Assembly: GCA_947579605.1 (NCBI GenBank)
Contig: OX388307.1
Location: 31,535,237 to 31,599,236 of the forward strand
Length of the DNA stretch: 64,000 nt
Origin: Athripsodes cinereus
Lineage: Eukaryota > Arthropoda > Insecta > Trichoptera > Leptoceridae
Direction: 5' to 3'
Shown here: in pieces, positions 54,976-64,000 of the stretch
Numbering within the stretch: the first letter of the stretch is position 1
How the letters are laid out: every line of letters begins with the position of its first letter
Made by a program: the position numbers and the translations under genes
Notes under the pieces: generated by a model
Seen by the model: the letters and a program-made list of their open reading frames with translations, nothing else
Told to the model about the DNA's origin: nothing
The model's database searches: none

Positions 54976-55334
54976 ATATATTTTTTCAATCGTGGGTGAT
55001 GAAAATGAATCATTTTATTACCGCATTTGAGCTGTCTTTAGACAGACTTAAGGTTGCCGGTGAAAGTACAACCCTTAATGAAAGTTTTGGGTTACCTGAA
55101 ATTAATCGAACTTTTTCAATAAACTTTGTCACTTTTCTAAGTGGAATTTCTTTATATACAATTCTGCGTTTTTTGTGTGAATACAAAAGGATAAATAAAT
55201 AAGATATCACGAAGGCAATGCTTCACATTGTAAAAAAATTGACATCATCTTCAACGAACATCGATTTGCAATCAAAATTATCCTCAATTTTATGATGTTG
55301 CCTTCAACGAAATCCATCTTTAAAGTCTCATTTC

Positions 55335-55420
55335 GTCACGATGTGTACAACATGCAATTAAATCGCCAGCTACCCCAATTGTGAGAGTTGGTAAAGATAG
55401 CGAGATGAAAAAAATACACA
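55335..55420 (+). repeat. Scrap of the (TAG)n-tailed repeat
   Basis: ACATGCAATTAAATCGCCAG then CTACCCCAATTGTGAGAGT parallels GCTGGCTACCCCACTTGTGG. Weak. Confidence 0.4.
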
Positions 55421-55964
55421 TTGTCACAAATAAAGAAATAAACATGCAAAGTTATTTAACATATTTATGAACGCACTTAAGTATTTATGTTGTATTGGAT
55501 TCTCATCCCTCGATACGTCAGTCAAAATGCCGAAGGGTGGATTCTTGGAGATTATTGCGCCCTTAATCTAGACACGATCCGAATCTCTTACACACACAAT
55601 CTCTTCAAGTAATAATTCCAAACCTTCTCTCATTTTCAACTTACTCACTTCCTCTTTCATAGACAGAATTCTACGGTTTTATTTTCAGTTACGTAGCGAA
55701 CCGCTGAAATATATCTAGGTATTAATATTTTTCGGGCAAATTCAAATGCGTTTCAATAAGTAAAGAAATATCTTTTGTTGGTACGAAGAAAACAACTTGC
55801 ATTTTTATTACATACAACAAAAAAATTAAGGTATTTTTGAGACCATACACATTGATATTGCAAGGTATGAAGGATATTGTTTTATTTATTATTGTATGGA
55901 TTTTATATGGCTTTGACAGGTATATAGGATATGCAACACTTAAGCTGTCACATCACAACGCTGC

Positions 55965-56230
55965 TTAAGGATTTAAGGCATAGCACCTCTTGCCTCGCTG
56001 AACTCTGTCCCGTCGACCAAACTCTGAGGCGACCATTGCGCTCAGCTTCCACCGCTGTCAACAAATTTGTATAATCCGACAGGGCAAACACTTCCAAATT
56101 CGCAGAGAGAAGCTTCACGGGGCCAACTGCCTGGAACCGATTACCAGCGGATCTAAGACAGAACCTGCCTACATTCAAAAGCAAGCTGAAAACATTGCTG
56201 TTCAGGAGAATTCACGGTGCCCCTGTGATG
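55965..56230 (+). pseudogene. CR1/L2-type LINE C-terminal remnant
   Basis: The plus strand reads, across a stop, QTLRRPLRSASTAVNKFV, then ERSFTGPTAWNRLPADLRQN and LPTFKSKLKTLLFRRIHG. This is the same SF..A..WN-LP..LR....FKS-L ending as at 40.7 kb, but from a different family. No RT core; at least one stop. Confidence 0.7.
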
Positions 56231-56932
56231 GTCACGGATAATTTAATAGTGCCAAAGACATACTAGACTTACAGCGCAGTAGGTACATTTTTTTGGAAAT
56301 TTTGTGTTCCAATATTAATAATAACAATAATAATATTATGCTATTTTACTCCATATCAATAAGCTGATAATGTTCTCCTTCATACTAATACTTAAGTATA
56401 TCAATCCTTTATACCTGTCAAGAGTGTTGCGTTCCTAACATAAAAATTGTCATAAAACAACAATCAATCGATGTCCTTCAAGTACATATAAGCAATTATG
56501 TTATCTTACAAACTTTCTCAACTAACGTCAGTTTAAAACTGGCAGCAAAGTTTGATTGGCTGCTTGACCGATTTTTTCTTTGAATTATCAAACTAGTATA
56601 CCTATCTTTGATTACAAGTAAGAAAGATACCTTTAGAATCAATATGTTATGGAGTATTAAATTGCATAAACAACATAAACAAAAAACAACAAAGCAAAAA
56701 AAGATTATCATTTTATTTGGATAATGTTTTCATTAAAAATTACTGCTGCGTTACCATATACCAATTATGTAGGTAACGATTGCGTACAAACAATTAGTGT
56801 TCGTATTCGTTCGCCACGTGACTCTACATGTTTTTTTTTTAAATACACGTTTCTTTTTTATTTCAATTTGCAGTCATTTTGCGTGTTTTAATACTAGACA
56901 ACTTCCTATAAACTAATAAAGAAAACTAAGGT
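56231..56932. other. Non-coding stretch
   Basis: Nothing recognised. Confidence 0.45.
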
Positions 56933-56985
56933 CACCTTCAAATCGGTAATGCATCTTTATTAAATACATTACCGATTTGAAGGTG
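56933..56985. repeat. Perfect 19-bp hairpin
   Basis: CACCTTCAAATCGGTAATG (56933-56951) and its reverse complement (56967-56985) around a 15-nt AT-rich loop. Confidence 0.9.
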
Positions 56986-58190
56986 TCATGAATACCTACA
57001 TATTATCAATATTCACGCAATAGTTATTATGACTGTATTGTTACAATTCGCGACATGATTTATTAATAAAACATCAACAATAGTTAAAAAAACAACAAAT
57101 TTAATTGTTACCAATAAAAATATTAACTACAGTTAAACTGATAATTATTTTTTCCTTCAAATAGGTACTGTTTGAATAACTCCACCACATTTACGTCTAA
57201 AAGTGTCGTTGTTTTGAATGACACTTAAACCAATATCATATTTTTCTATGAAATTTGAATACGATTCAAAGTAATGCCTCAGAACCAGTGATGTTACAAC
57301 TAGATTCCCAATGTCATACAAATATTCTCTAAAAATGTGTACCCACCCGTCGAGGTACAATACCTGAGTAATATATATTCATCTCTTTTCTTTTGTATAT
57401 ATTCATCTCTATCTACCGGCCTTTGTCGTCTATAATAATCCCCATTCTCATATTGTCTATCTCTTGTTATCTACAAACAATTTATTTGTGTGTCGCTTTT
57501 TTTCAAACTAAAAATTGCGGCACCAAGAACCGCAACGAGATTTTATTGATGGTACATGTTTGAGATTCATATTGCAAATCTAGGTATAACATATCACTGC
57601 TCAGAACAGATAAATGTCTAGTGAGACAGTAAATTAATTTTTTTCTTATTATTATTAGTACCTTCATGTAATTAGGTTGAGAAAAAGTTATGTCTGTTTA
57701 GCTTTTTTGGTTTTTTTAGTAGTTAAGTTTGATATTGTGAGAAAATATGAAAAATAAGAAAATAAAAAATGATGTTTTTTTAATCACATAACTTTATCAA
57801 AAGAGGTTAATACACTAACATTCGTACCCATAAATATGGAATTACTGCTGTATATCTGTCTAGGTTATGTGATACCTCACATACAAAGAGAGATTAGTTT
57901 TGTTTCGAATTGTCTCTCCAATAGTTTTTGACGAATTCTATGGTAACTTTATATCTTAAGAGAAAGCTTTACCAGTGATTGCAAATGAATTAAAGACTTT
58001 AACATTGTTATATATTTCTATTTGTGTCCTCCTCTGTGTGAGATTTTCACTAATGTATATCAAAGGAGTGCCAATTTGGGAGTAGGCTTTTTTACAGAGG
58101 GAAGCTCACCCCGAGCTCACTCAAAAAATGAAATCCTCCGGCAAAGGCAAAAGTTTGTTGACATTGTTGATAAAGTTTCCAAACTGAGAT
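56986..58190. other. Non-coding stretch
   Basis: AT-rich, nothing recognised. Confidence 0.45.
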
Positions 58191-58194
58191 GTTA

Positions 58195-58345
58195 ATGAGT
58201 GGTCATAATATGGCAAGGCAAGAGGATGGCACGAGGGCTTCTAGAATTCTTAAATGGAGACCGTGGAAACACAGAAAAAATGCATGAAGGCCACAAATAA
58301 ATGGGTTGGTGATATTGCCCAGATGAAGGAAGAGCAGTAGGTTCG
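58195..58345 (+). pseudogene. Possible LINE C-terminal scrap
   Basis: ATTCTTAAATGGAGACCGTG and GGCCACAAATAAATGGGTTG then GTGATATTGCCCAG suggest 'ILKWR ... GRPQ-RWVDDI', a common LINE ending, but frames are broken. Confidence 0.35.
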
Positions 58346-59104
58346 ACTTAACAAAAGAATTTTAGTATTTTTTTTTCATTCCTAAGAAAGTTAGACTAAA
58401 ACAATTTGCCAAAAAGCTTTCAATTCAATTTGTTGGCAAAATTTATTCACTTTCTTAGTATAACGTCGTTTGATTGTATTGTGGTGATATAAATATATGA
58501 TGTCGTATCGTACGTTGCTTATTTGTAATCCAAACAACATGGGTACATTTTTAATTTCTCTATATTTGTGTTTGGCCACAGTTCCCTACAGAGGTGTTTG
58601 GACTGAATGTAACTATTTTTATTTTTTTTACTTTTATTTATTAACCAAGCAAAACATACATGTTAAAGCTCATGACAAATTCAATCTGCATATTCTGTTG
58701 ACGGGCCGAGTTTTGTACCATATGCAAAGGCATGAATCAAGTCTCTGCCCGACTGTACGCAGTGAAATGGAGTAAAACCTTCACCTCATATAATCTCCTG
58801 CGTAAAATCATAATTATGATCTTTCAGTTATGGAATGCATATTGCACATGCATTTCGGATGATAATTAGATCATACAGTCTTTCATATTATATAGGTATA
58901 AACATAGGTATAAATCACTTCGCATAATACTCTTTGGTAAAAGCAACAACGACAATTACTGTTGTATAGCAGGTTCAAAGTTCACAAGGTCGGATCCTAG
59001 TGACGAACCAACGGCTTAGCAGTTGCAAACAATATCGATAGGTGGCGGTTGAGTTGCGGTAGATGTGAATTTGCAGCTAATAATTACAATACCCTCAGGC
59101 TACC
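58346..59104. other. Non-coding stretch
   Basis: Nothing recognised. Confidence 0.45.
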
Positions 59105-59107
59105 CAC

Positions 59108-59345
59108 ACACCCCTGTAGCCTAATGGTTCGAGAACTTGACTCGTAATACAGAGGTGATGGATTCAAATCCCAGTAGGTGCGGTTGGCTGGATGAAGTCG
59201 CTTTTCAGCGATGAATGCAGTCGCCCGCTCTGAAAAGATTAATATGAGAGAAGCATAAGGGAAAAAAGGTGGAATTGGTGAACGTTACCATGGTGTAAAG
59301 CGCTTAAGCCAGCCTATGGCGATTCGTAAGCGTCAGAACACCTAA
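59108..59345 (+). repeat. Second tRNA-derived SINE family
   Basis: The head (about 59114-59185) has TAGCCTAATGGTTCGAG (A box) and GGATTCAAATCCC (B box), with the usual spacing and an anticodon-arm-like TTGACTCGTAATACAGA. The downstream body carries GGCTGGATGAAGTCGCTTTT and AAGCCAGCCTATGGCG. Different from the GCCGGCA family; one copy here. A decayed tRNA gene is the alternative, but the long body favours a SINE. Confidence 0.6.
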
Positions 59346-59449
59346 TACTCTCTTTTCTACCCTGCAAATGATGCATAGATTGTGATTTGATTCATACCTA
59401 TCGAATAATATGATGTATTATTATTGTATATATATGTATATACTACATA

Positions 59450-59690
59450 TATATCCCCACAAGTAGGATAGCTAGCAAACTAGCTTCATGCAAAAAACAT
59501 ACAAATTGTTTTATCCGTGTCAACAAAAAATAAGATATTCAGGATGGGTGGCATATTATCTCATAGCTGAATTGAAAATCTGGAATGTCTTGTGCGTGAG
59601 TTCTTACGAACACTCGACTGACCTTTACATGACTAACACTATCACTCAAAAACTAACAGAAAAATGTTGCATTTTATTCATTGCAACGAA
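59450..59690 (-). repeat. (TAG)n-tailed repeat, reverse orientation
   Basis: TATCCCCACAAGTAGGATAG, CATGCAAAAAACATACAAAT and ATTCAGGATGGGTGGCATAT then CGAACACTCGACTGAC follow the family in inverse order. Confidence 0.75.
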
Positions 59691-60740
59691 CTACACAGCA
59701 GGCAAAAAATAAACCTTAAAATATATATTAAAAAAATGGACAAATATAGTTAATTATCTTCATCTGGTAAATTACAATTTCTTGTTCTTCTTCTGCTTGT
59801 AGTAGATAATTGATTTGTTTTTTCGGAATTTGTTTCCTCTTGCGACGCCGAAGACCAACTATTCTTCCATCTTTAAGGTGGCCTTCCAGGCAATCTTCAG
59901 TATATAAATCCCAATTTATGTACCAATATTGAAAAAAATGTACTTTAATACTCATCAATATATTTCAGGCACAGTTCTTAACATATTTCTTATATTGTAA
60001 GAATTTTATTTTAACACACATATCTGTGTGCGAAAGGAAAAAGGGGACGAGTCAACTCATCCCCAAATTAAATATTCTTTCAGCCATAATGCTGATATTT
60101 TCTATTATCCTTATCTTTTTACATAATTATGTTTCTGCATGAAGGGAAAAGTTTGGTACAACCATGACTTCTTAAAAGTGTATACGAGTATTATGTTTTC
60201 AATGTGTATTAGTTAAAAAATGTTCAATATAAATGTGTTTAATAATTCCATACTTGATTGTATGTATAATACATATATAAGTAACTAAATAAATAAATAA
60301 CTTTATTTAATCAATAATAAACATACAAAAGCTGGGAAATATATCACCAATATGGCTACAATATGGCAACAACAATACGGATAATTTTAGTTTTTTAATA
60401 ATAAAATTAAAGAGAGAGTATTTAGAGCGCCATTTTTGTGCCATACCACCTCGAGATGACCTTTAATGATATTCTTATAAATATATTTTCAGTTGCTGTA
60501 AATACTCCTCCACCAATATGTAAGTTTCATAATACTTATATCTGTTTTCCTATTTATAAATCAGTTTTGTTTTTACATTGCTTCCTTAATATTATATGAT
60601 TATATTACAATTCGCAGGGGACGTAGCGCACACTATGCACGCGTGATTTTTGTTTGAACAGAGCCTTTTATTATCGACACGACACGACACATCGCCAATT
60701 CCGAAACACAACATTTTATTTCATTTTTAATCTCAAAAGG
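59691..60740. other. Non-coding stretch
   Basis: No recognisable gene; a short (CGACA)n run at about 60675-60690. Confidence 0.45.
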
Positions 60741-60744
60741 TCCG

Positions 60745-61085
60745 ATCATATTTCCCAGTATCGGCATACTCTGAAATAGCTAACAGTGTGTCAAAGATGT
60801 GAACTTCATATTTTATCTCTTGTTCATAAAACACTCTATCCAACGTCTTTTCCTCATTATTTGGAAGAAAATCTTCCACTGCGTTCCAACAACGAGCGTC
60901 TTTTGGCAATTCCTACACATAACACCAATTTCTATTCTCAATCATTCTCAGTATGTGGTGCTCGTTGATGGAATAATCTCCCTTCTTCTCATAGAATATC
61001 TCAATCTTTTAATGGATTTAAATACGTATTCTTACTCAGCATCCGTCCCCTAAACCCTTCCTATAAACTTCTCCAATTTTTTAAT
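60745..61085 (+). pseudogene. CR1/L2-type LINE C-terminal remnant
   Basis: The frame from about 60789 reads 'RCELHILSLVHKTLYPTSFP', 'NERLLAIPTHNTNFYSQSFS', VCGAR, a TGA stop at 60966-60968, then WNNLPSSHRISQSFNGFKYV in the same frame. This is the full 'IP.H.T.FY..SF...AR.WN-LP..R....FK' signature with one nonsense mutation. A third member of this LINE type in the window. Confidence 0.72.
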
Positions 61086-61672
61086 TAAATTATAATAGTT
61101 TATCGATTAAGTTTTTATTTATTTTTATTTTCCGGCCAAAATAAAGTGTTTTTTTTATTTGATAGTTTTGTTTTTTGTGTTTGTTTCTTGAAATTAAGTG
61201 ATAAATTTTAATAAAATTAAATCTCATACCTAAATTTGTGACAATAAAAATAGTTTACATGATTTGTATTTTAAAAGTAATAAAAATAAATTAAAGTGAC
61301 AAATAATATTGTGAATGCGCTCTTGAAGTGATTTCATTACAAAAATAGCGCAATATAAGTGATCCAATAATAATAATAATATAGTTTCTGTAGTTTCCGT
61401 TCCCTTTTGAGTGTTAGGTGTGTGGATTGTAGTTTTTTCTCTGTAATTTATGTAGCTATTTTTCTTATTGTTTGTGTTTTTGTTATTATTAATATTATTT
61501 CTGTTTATTGTTTGTTAGTATAACGTGGTTAAATGTAAGAAATCACTATACATATAATGATAATCTCGCCACTGCACATCATCACATTTTTTGTTGTTGT
61601 GTAAACTGCTCTGTTGATTTTGTTATAATTATGAATGATGGTGCGTAAGTAGAATAAAATAAATAAATACAT
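61086..61672. other. AT-rich non-coding stretch
   Basis: Nothing recognised. Confidence 0.45.
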
Positions 61673-61674
61673 TG

Positions 61675-62208
61675 AAGGAGACCCACCGACCACCCGGATA
61701 GCGCAGAAGTCTGGGGACTTCCATTTATCCGAATTCTACACTGCACAAAGTTTGTCCACACCGGAGGCGCCATAGTGGGCAGCCTGAGGGGCTGGCCGGC
61801 CAAAAACAACCCCGTGTGTGGAATCTTTTGACTACACTCCTTCGATGTCCCTCTAGCCGAGAGAAGCAAATACATTCATAATTTATTTAAAAAAAAAAAA
61901 CTAACAATATATTTATAAAGGCATTTCCTTAACCTAGATAACAAATCAATACTCAAAACAAAATAATAGAAATAAAAATTAAAAGAAATAAAAAATGAGC
62001 AGAGAGCCGAGTTGAGGTGTCCGGAAACTTCTTTAGGTATTCATGCCGGTGAACCCGAGGGTCGCTGATACTGGAGTCTTCACAGACACGCTTCCCTCCC
62101 CAAGGGACATCCCTCCCAGACCTAAGACTCTCCACCAAGGGAGACAGGACAGCACAAAAGACGAAGAAACGAGTTCGCTCGCGACAGCCACGATCACACA
62201 AGGCAAAA
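61675..62208 (-). other. Probable 3' UTR of the R1-clade LINE
   Basis: Lies directly downstream (minus) of the ORF2 stop. The distal block 61680-61875 is GC-rich (GGGCAGCCTGAGGGGCTGGC) and contains no long frame. A boundary near 61678 next to AAATAAATAAATACATTGAA is plausible but not proven. Confidence 0.5.
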
Positions 62209-64000
62209 TCAACCATCAAGCTCATCCAGGTAAGCCGGGGGTAAGCCCGGCTCACGCAGAAGGTCCCACCGAGACACCCAGACATCCGTAAATTCCAAGA
62301 AGGCCCTGAAATTTCTCGGACTAATCATTAATTCCCCAGACCAAACGGGTCTCGGAGTATCATCACTCAGACTATCAATCATTACATCCCTCGCATCCGT
62401 CATCATTGGGCACTCCCACAGGATATGCCCCGCAAACTGAGCTCCCGTCCCACAAACACACCACGGGTCGTCCGTCAGCCCTAACTCAAAGAGCTTGGCT
62501 TTAAACTCCCCGTGTCCCGTCACCAACTGCACGGCAAAGTGATTGAAGGACAGGAAGCGCCTTTTAATCCTCTCTCTTACTTCCGGAAGAAAATCGTAGA
62601 CAAGTCTAGCGGTTCTCCCCCGGTCCCATCTTTCCTGCCACACATCCAAGGTTCTTTCTCTGATTTGGCTGAAGGCCCTACTAATTCCCCTGTTCCCGGG
62701 TTCCGTCTGAACGGAAATACCAAGATATTCAGTCCCACCATCCGCCATGATCTTACGCCTGGCCACACTGTCTAGGACTTCCAAATCAGCGGGTAGCACG
62801 CCAGCGATAACAGGAAGGCCATCGCTAGCGGCAGTACGATACGCACCTGTGACGGCGAGCAGCGGGAGTCTCTGTCCCCTCAAGACTGCCGTAGATACGG
62901 AGCCTACCGAAAGTCTATGAGACCAAACCCGAGCAGCATACGTAACTTGCGCCACGTACGTCGCCCGATATATGGCCCTTACAGTCCCCGAACGCAGGCC
63001 CCATGTACCACGACTAAGTCGGCGAAGGGTGAAGAAAAGTACCTTCGCCCTCTCGGCAGTCGCTCTCACGTGAGGAAGAAAGGAAGAACCCCTGTCCAGA
63101 ACAACTCCCAAGTACCGGACTTCATCGACCACCCTTACGGGTGTTCCACTCATCCGGAGAACCGGATTTCTGCCCCTTCCAAGCGCTCCCTTCAACCACA
63201 TCGCGGAGGTCTTGCTCGGCGAGAAGACAAGCCTATTCACACTGCCCCACGTCAGGATGCGCTCGATCGCGGTTTTAAAATTGTCCTCAATCGCTCTCCT
63301 CGTGCTGCCAGACAGCAAGAGAAGAGCATCGTCAGCATAAGCGAAAATCGTACAGCCAGGAGGAAGATCTATTTTCAAAAGGTCATCGAAGAGGACGTTC
63401 CACAAGAATGGTCCGAGGACCGAGCCCTGCGGACAGCCCATATCTACAACCCGTTCAACCAAGTGTCCCGCGTGGGTGATCACAACTGACCTGTCGCTGA
63501 AGTAGCTGCTGATTACATTAAACAGCCAGCGAGGACATCCCCGTATCTTCAGTTTGGCCAGTATGAGTGGCCACCACGCATTGTCGAAAGCCCCAGCTAT
63601 GTCAAGGAAGACACCCAGCACATTTTTCTCCTTACTGTCATCCCTCCACTTCATGCAGGCATCAATGGCGTGCTCTGTGGATAAGCCCCGGCTAAAACCA
63701 AACTGCTTAGGATCTCCCGGCACAAGGGCCCCATCTAGCCGGTTCCTCACCAAGATCTCAAGTATCTTGCCAAAGGAAGGCAGCAGAGTGATAGGCCTAT
63801 ACGCCTTGAGATCCGACAGAGGCTTATCGTTGCCTTTGGGGATTACCCTAAGCAAACCTCTCTTCCATACTTTTGGAAACACTCCCTGTCGCAGACAGGC
63901 CCGGAAAAGTCCCAACATTTCAGCCGGACAGAATCTCCAGACCTGCTTCACAATCACACCATTCACTCTGTCAATTCCAGGTGCCTTCTTTGGTCCTAAT
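62209..64000 (-). CDS. R1-clade LINE ORF2: reverse transcriptase and C-terminal zinc knuckle (partial, off the window edge)
   Basis: The frame is open from the window edge (GPKKAPGIDRVNGVIVKQVW) to the stop at 62209; the GTG at 63966 is an internal Val, not a start. Counting from it: RT motifs AYRPITLLPSFGKILE 55-70, QFGFSRGLSTEHA 88-100, catalytic D122 in GVFLDIAGAFDNAWW, PQGSVLGPFLWN 179-190, and YADD 210-213. The thumb/C-terminal region ends in a Cys-His knuckle WCVCGTGAQFAGHILWECP and WVSRWDLLREPGLPP. Order and residues fit R1-clade LINEs (R1, TRAS/SART-like). The endonuclease and ORF1 would lie beyond the window. It is GC-richer than its surroundings and has no stops, so it may be recent. 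A short paralogue is at 40226-40552. Confidence 0.92.
   Translation of the reverse strand, partial: LGPKKAPGIDRVNGVIVKQVWRFCPAEMLGLFRACLRQGVFPKVWKRGLLRVIPKGNDKPLSDLKAYRPITLLPSFGKILEILVRNRLDGALVPGDPKQFGFSRGLSTEHAIDACMKWRDDSKEKNVLGVFLDIAGAFDNAWWPLILAKLKIRGCPRWLFNVISSYFSDRSVVITHAGHLVERVVDMGCPQGSVLGPFLWNVLFDDLLKIDLPPGCTIFAYADDALLLLSGSTRRAIEDNFKTAIERILTWGSVNRLVFSPSKTSAMWLKGALGRGRNPVLRMSGTPVRVVDEVRYLGVVLDRGSSFLPHVRATAERAKVLFFTLRRLSRGTWGLRSGTVRAIYRATYVAQVTYAARVWSHRLSVGSVSTAVLRGQRLPLLAVTGAYRTAASDGLPVIAGVLPADLEVLDSVARRKIMADGGTEYLGISVQTEPGNRGISRAFSQIRERTLDVWQERWDRGRTARLVYDFLPEVRERIKRRFLSFNHFAVQLVTGHGEFKAKLFELGLTDDPWCVCGTGAQFAGHILWECPMMTDARDVMIDSLSDDTPRPVWSGELMISPRNFRAFLEFTDVWVSRWDLLREPGLPPAYLDELDG

Noticed and set aside
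62917..63489. Plus-strand ORF of 190 codons at the right edge
   Set aside because: Antisense shadow of the R1-clade reverse transcriptase; the minus frame has all RT motifs.

Overview
This is a strongly AT-rich eukaryotic window, most likely from an insect and probably a moth or butterfly. Animal LINE families with GIY-YIG and restriction-like endonuclease types, a Ty3/gypsy element of the CsRn1/Kabuki type, tRNA-derived SINEs, a TTAA-flanked piggyBac-like element and many short interspersed repeats point that way. The species is an inference; nothing in the window names it. I find no convincing host gene. Every long open frame I could interpret belongs to a transposable element, so the region looks like gene-poor, repeat-rich chromatin (intergenic, pericentromeric or sex-limited chromosome are all possible).

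Layout. 0-25 kb is a graveyard of 5'-truncated LINE tails (about 2.8, 3.3, 6.3, 12, 17.2, 20.6 and 21.1 kb), tRNA-derived SINEs (7.1, 17.1, 24.9 kb), TIR elements (1.7, 13.5, 17.6 and 20.7 kb) and copies of a short repeat that ends in (TAG)n. 25-31 kb holds a restriction-like-endonuclease LINE tail lying in TAA repeats, a perfect 223-bp palindrome carrying two oppositely oriented hammerhead-ribozyme motifs, an RTE-like LINE tail, and a decayed Penelope-like remnant. 31-38 kb is a nest of tandem and interspersed repeats around a 200-N assembly gap (32981-33180). It includes a MITE with an apparent empty site at 37.3 kb, a four-copy 190-bp tandem repeat that may lie in a long LTR, a Penelope-like insertion (35982-36888) with a GIY-YIG domain, a hammerhead motif and 12-bp target duplications, and a 45-bp minisatellite. 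39-43.6 kb has more LINE tails.

44165-49954 (minus) is a complete Ty3/gypsy LTR retrotransposon. Its two 474-bp LTRs look identical by eye, it has 4-bp target duplications, and gag and pol are uninterrupted and joined by an A AAA AAC slippery heptamer. Its primer-binding site resembles the tRNA-Trp type and its Gag has a C-H-C-C box, which together suggest the CsRn1 clade. 52.1-54.4 kb is a roughly 147-bp satellite of about 16 units that appears to have grown out of one copy of the (TAG)n-tailed repeat. 55-61 kb carries further LINE and SINE remnants. 62209 to the window end is the 3' part of an intact, GC-richer R1-clade LINE reverse-transcriptase ORF on the minus strand, running off the edge.

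The genes do not form a pathway. They are independent mobile elements, and the functional logic visible is retrotransposition: LTR-mediated reverse transcription, target-primed insertion with duplications and microsatellite-like tails, ribozyme processing, and secondary tandem amplification.
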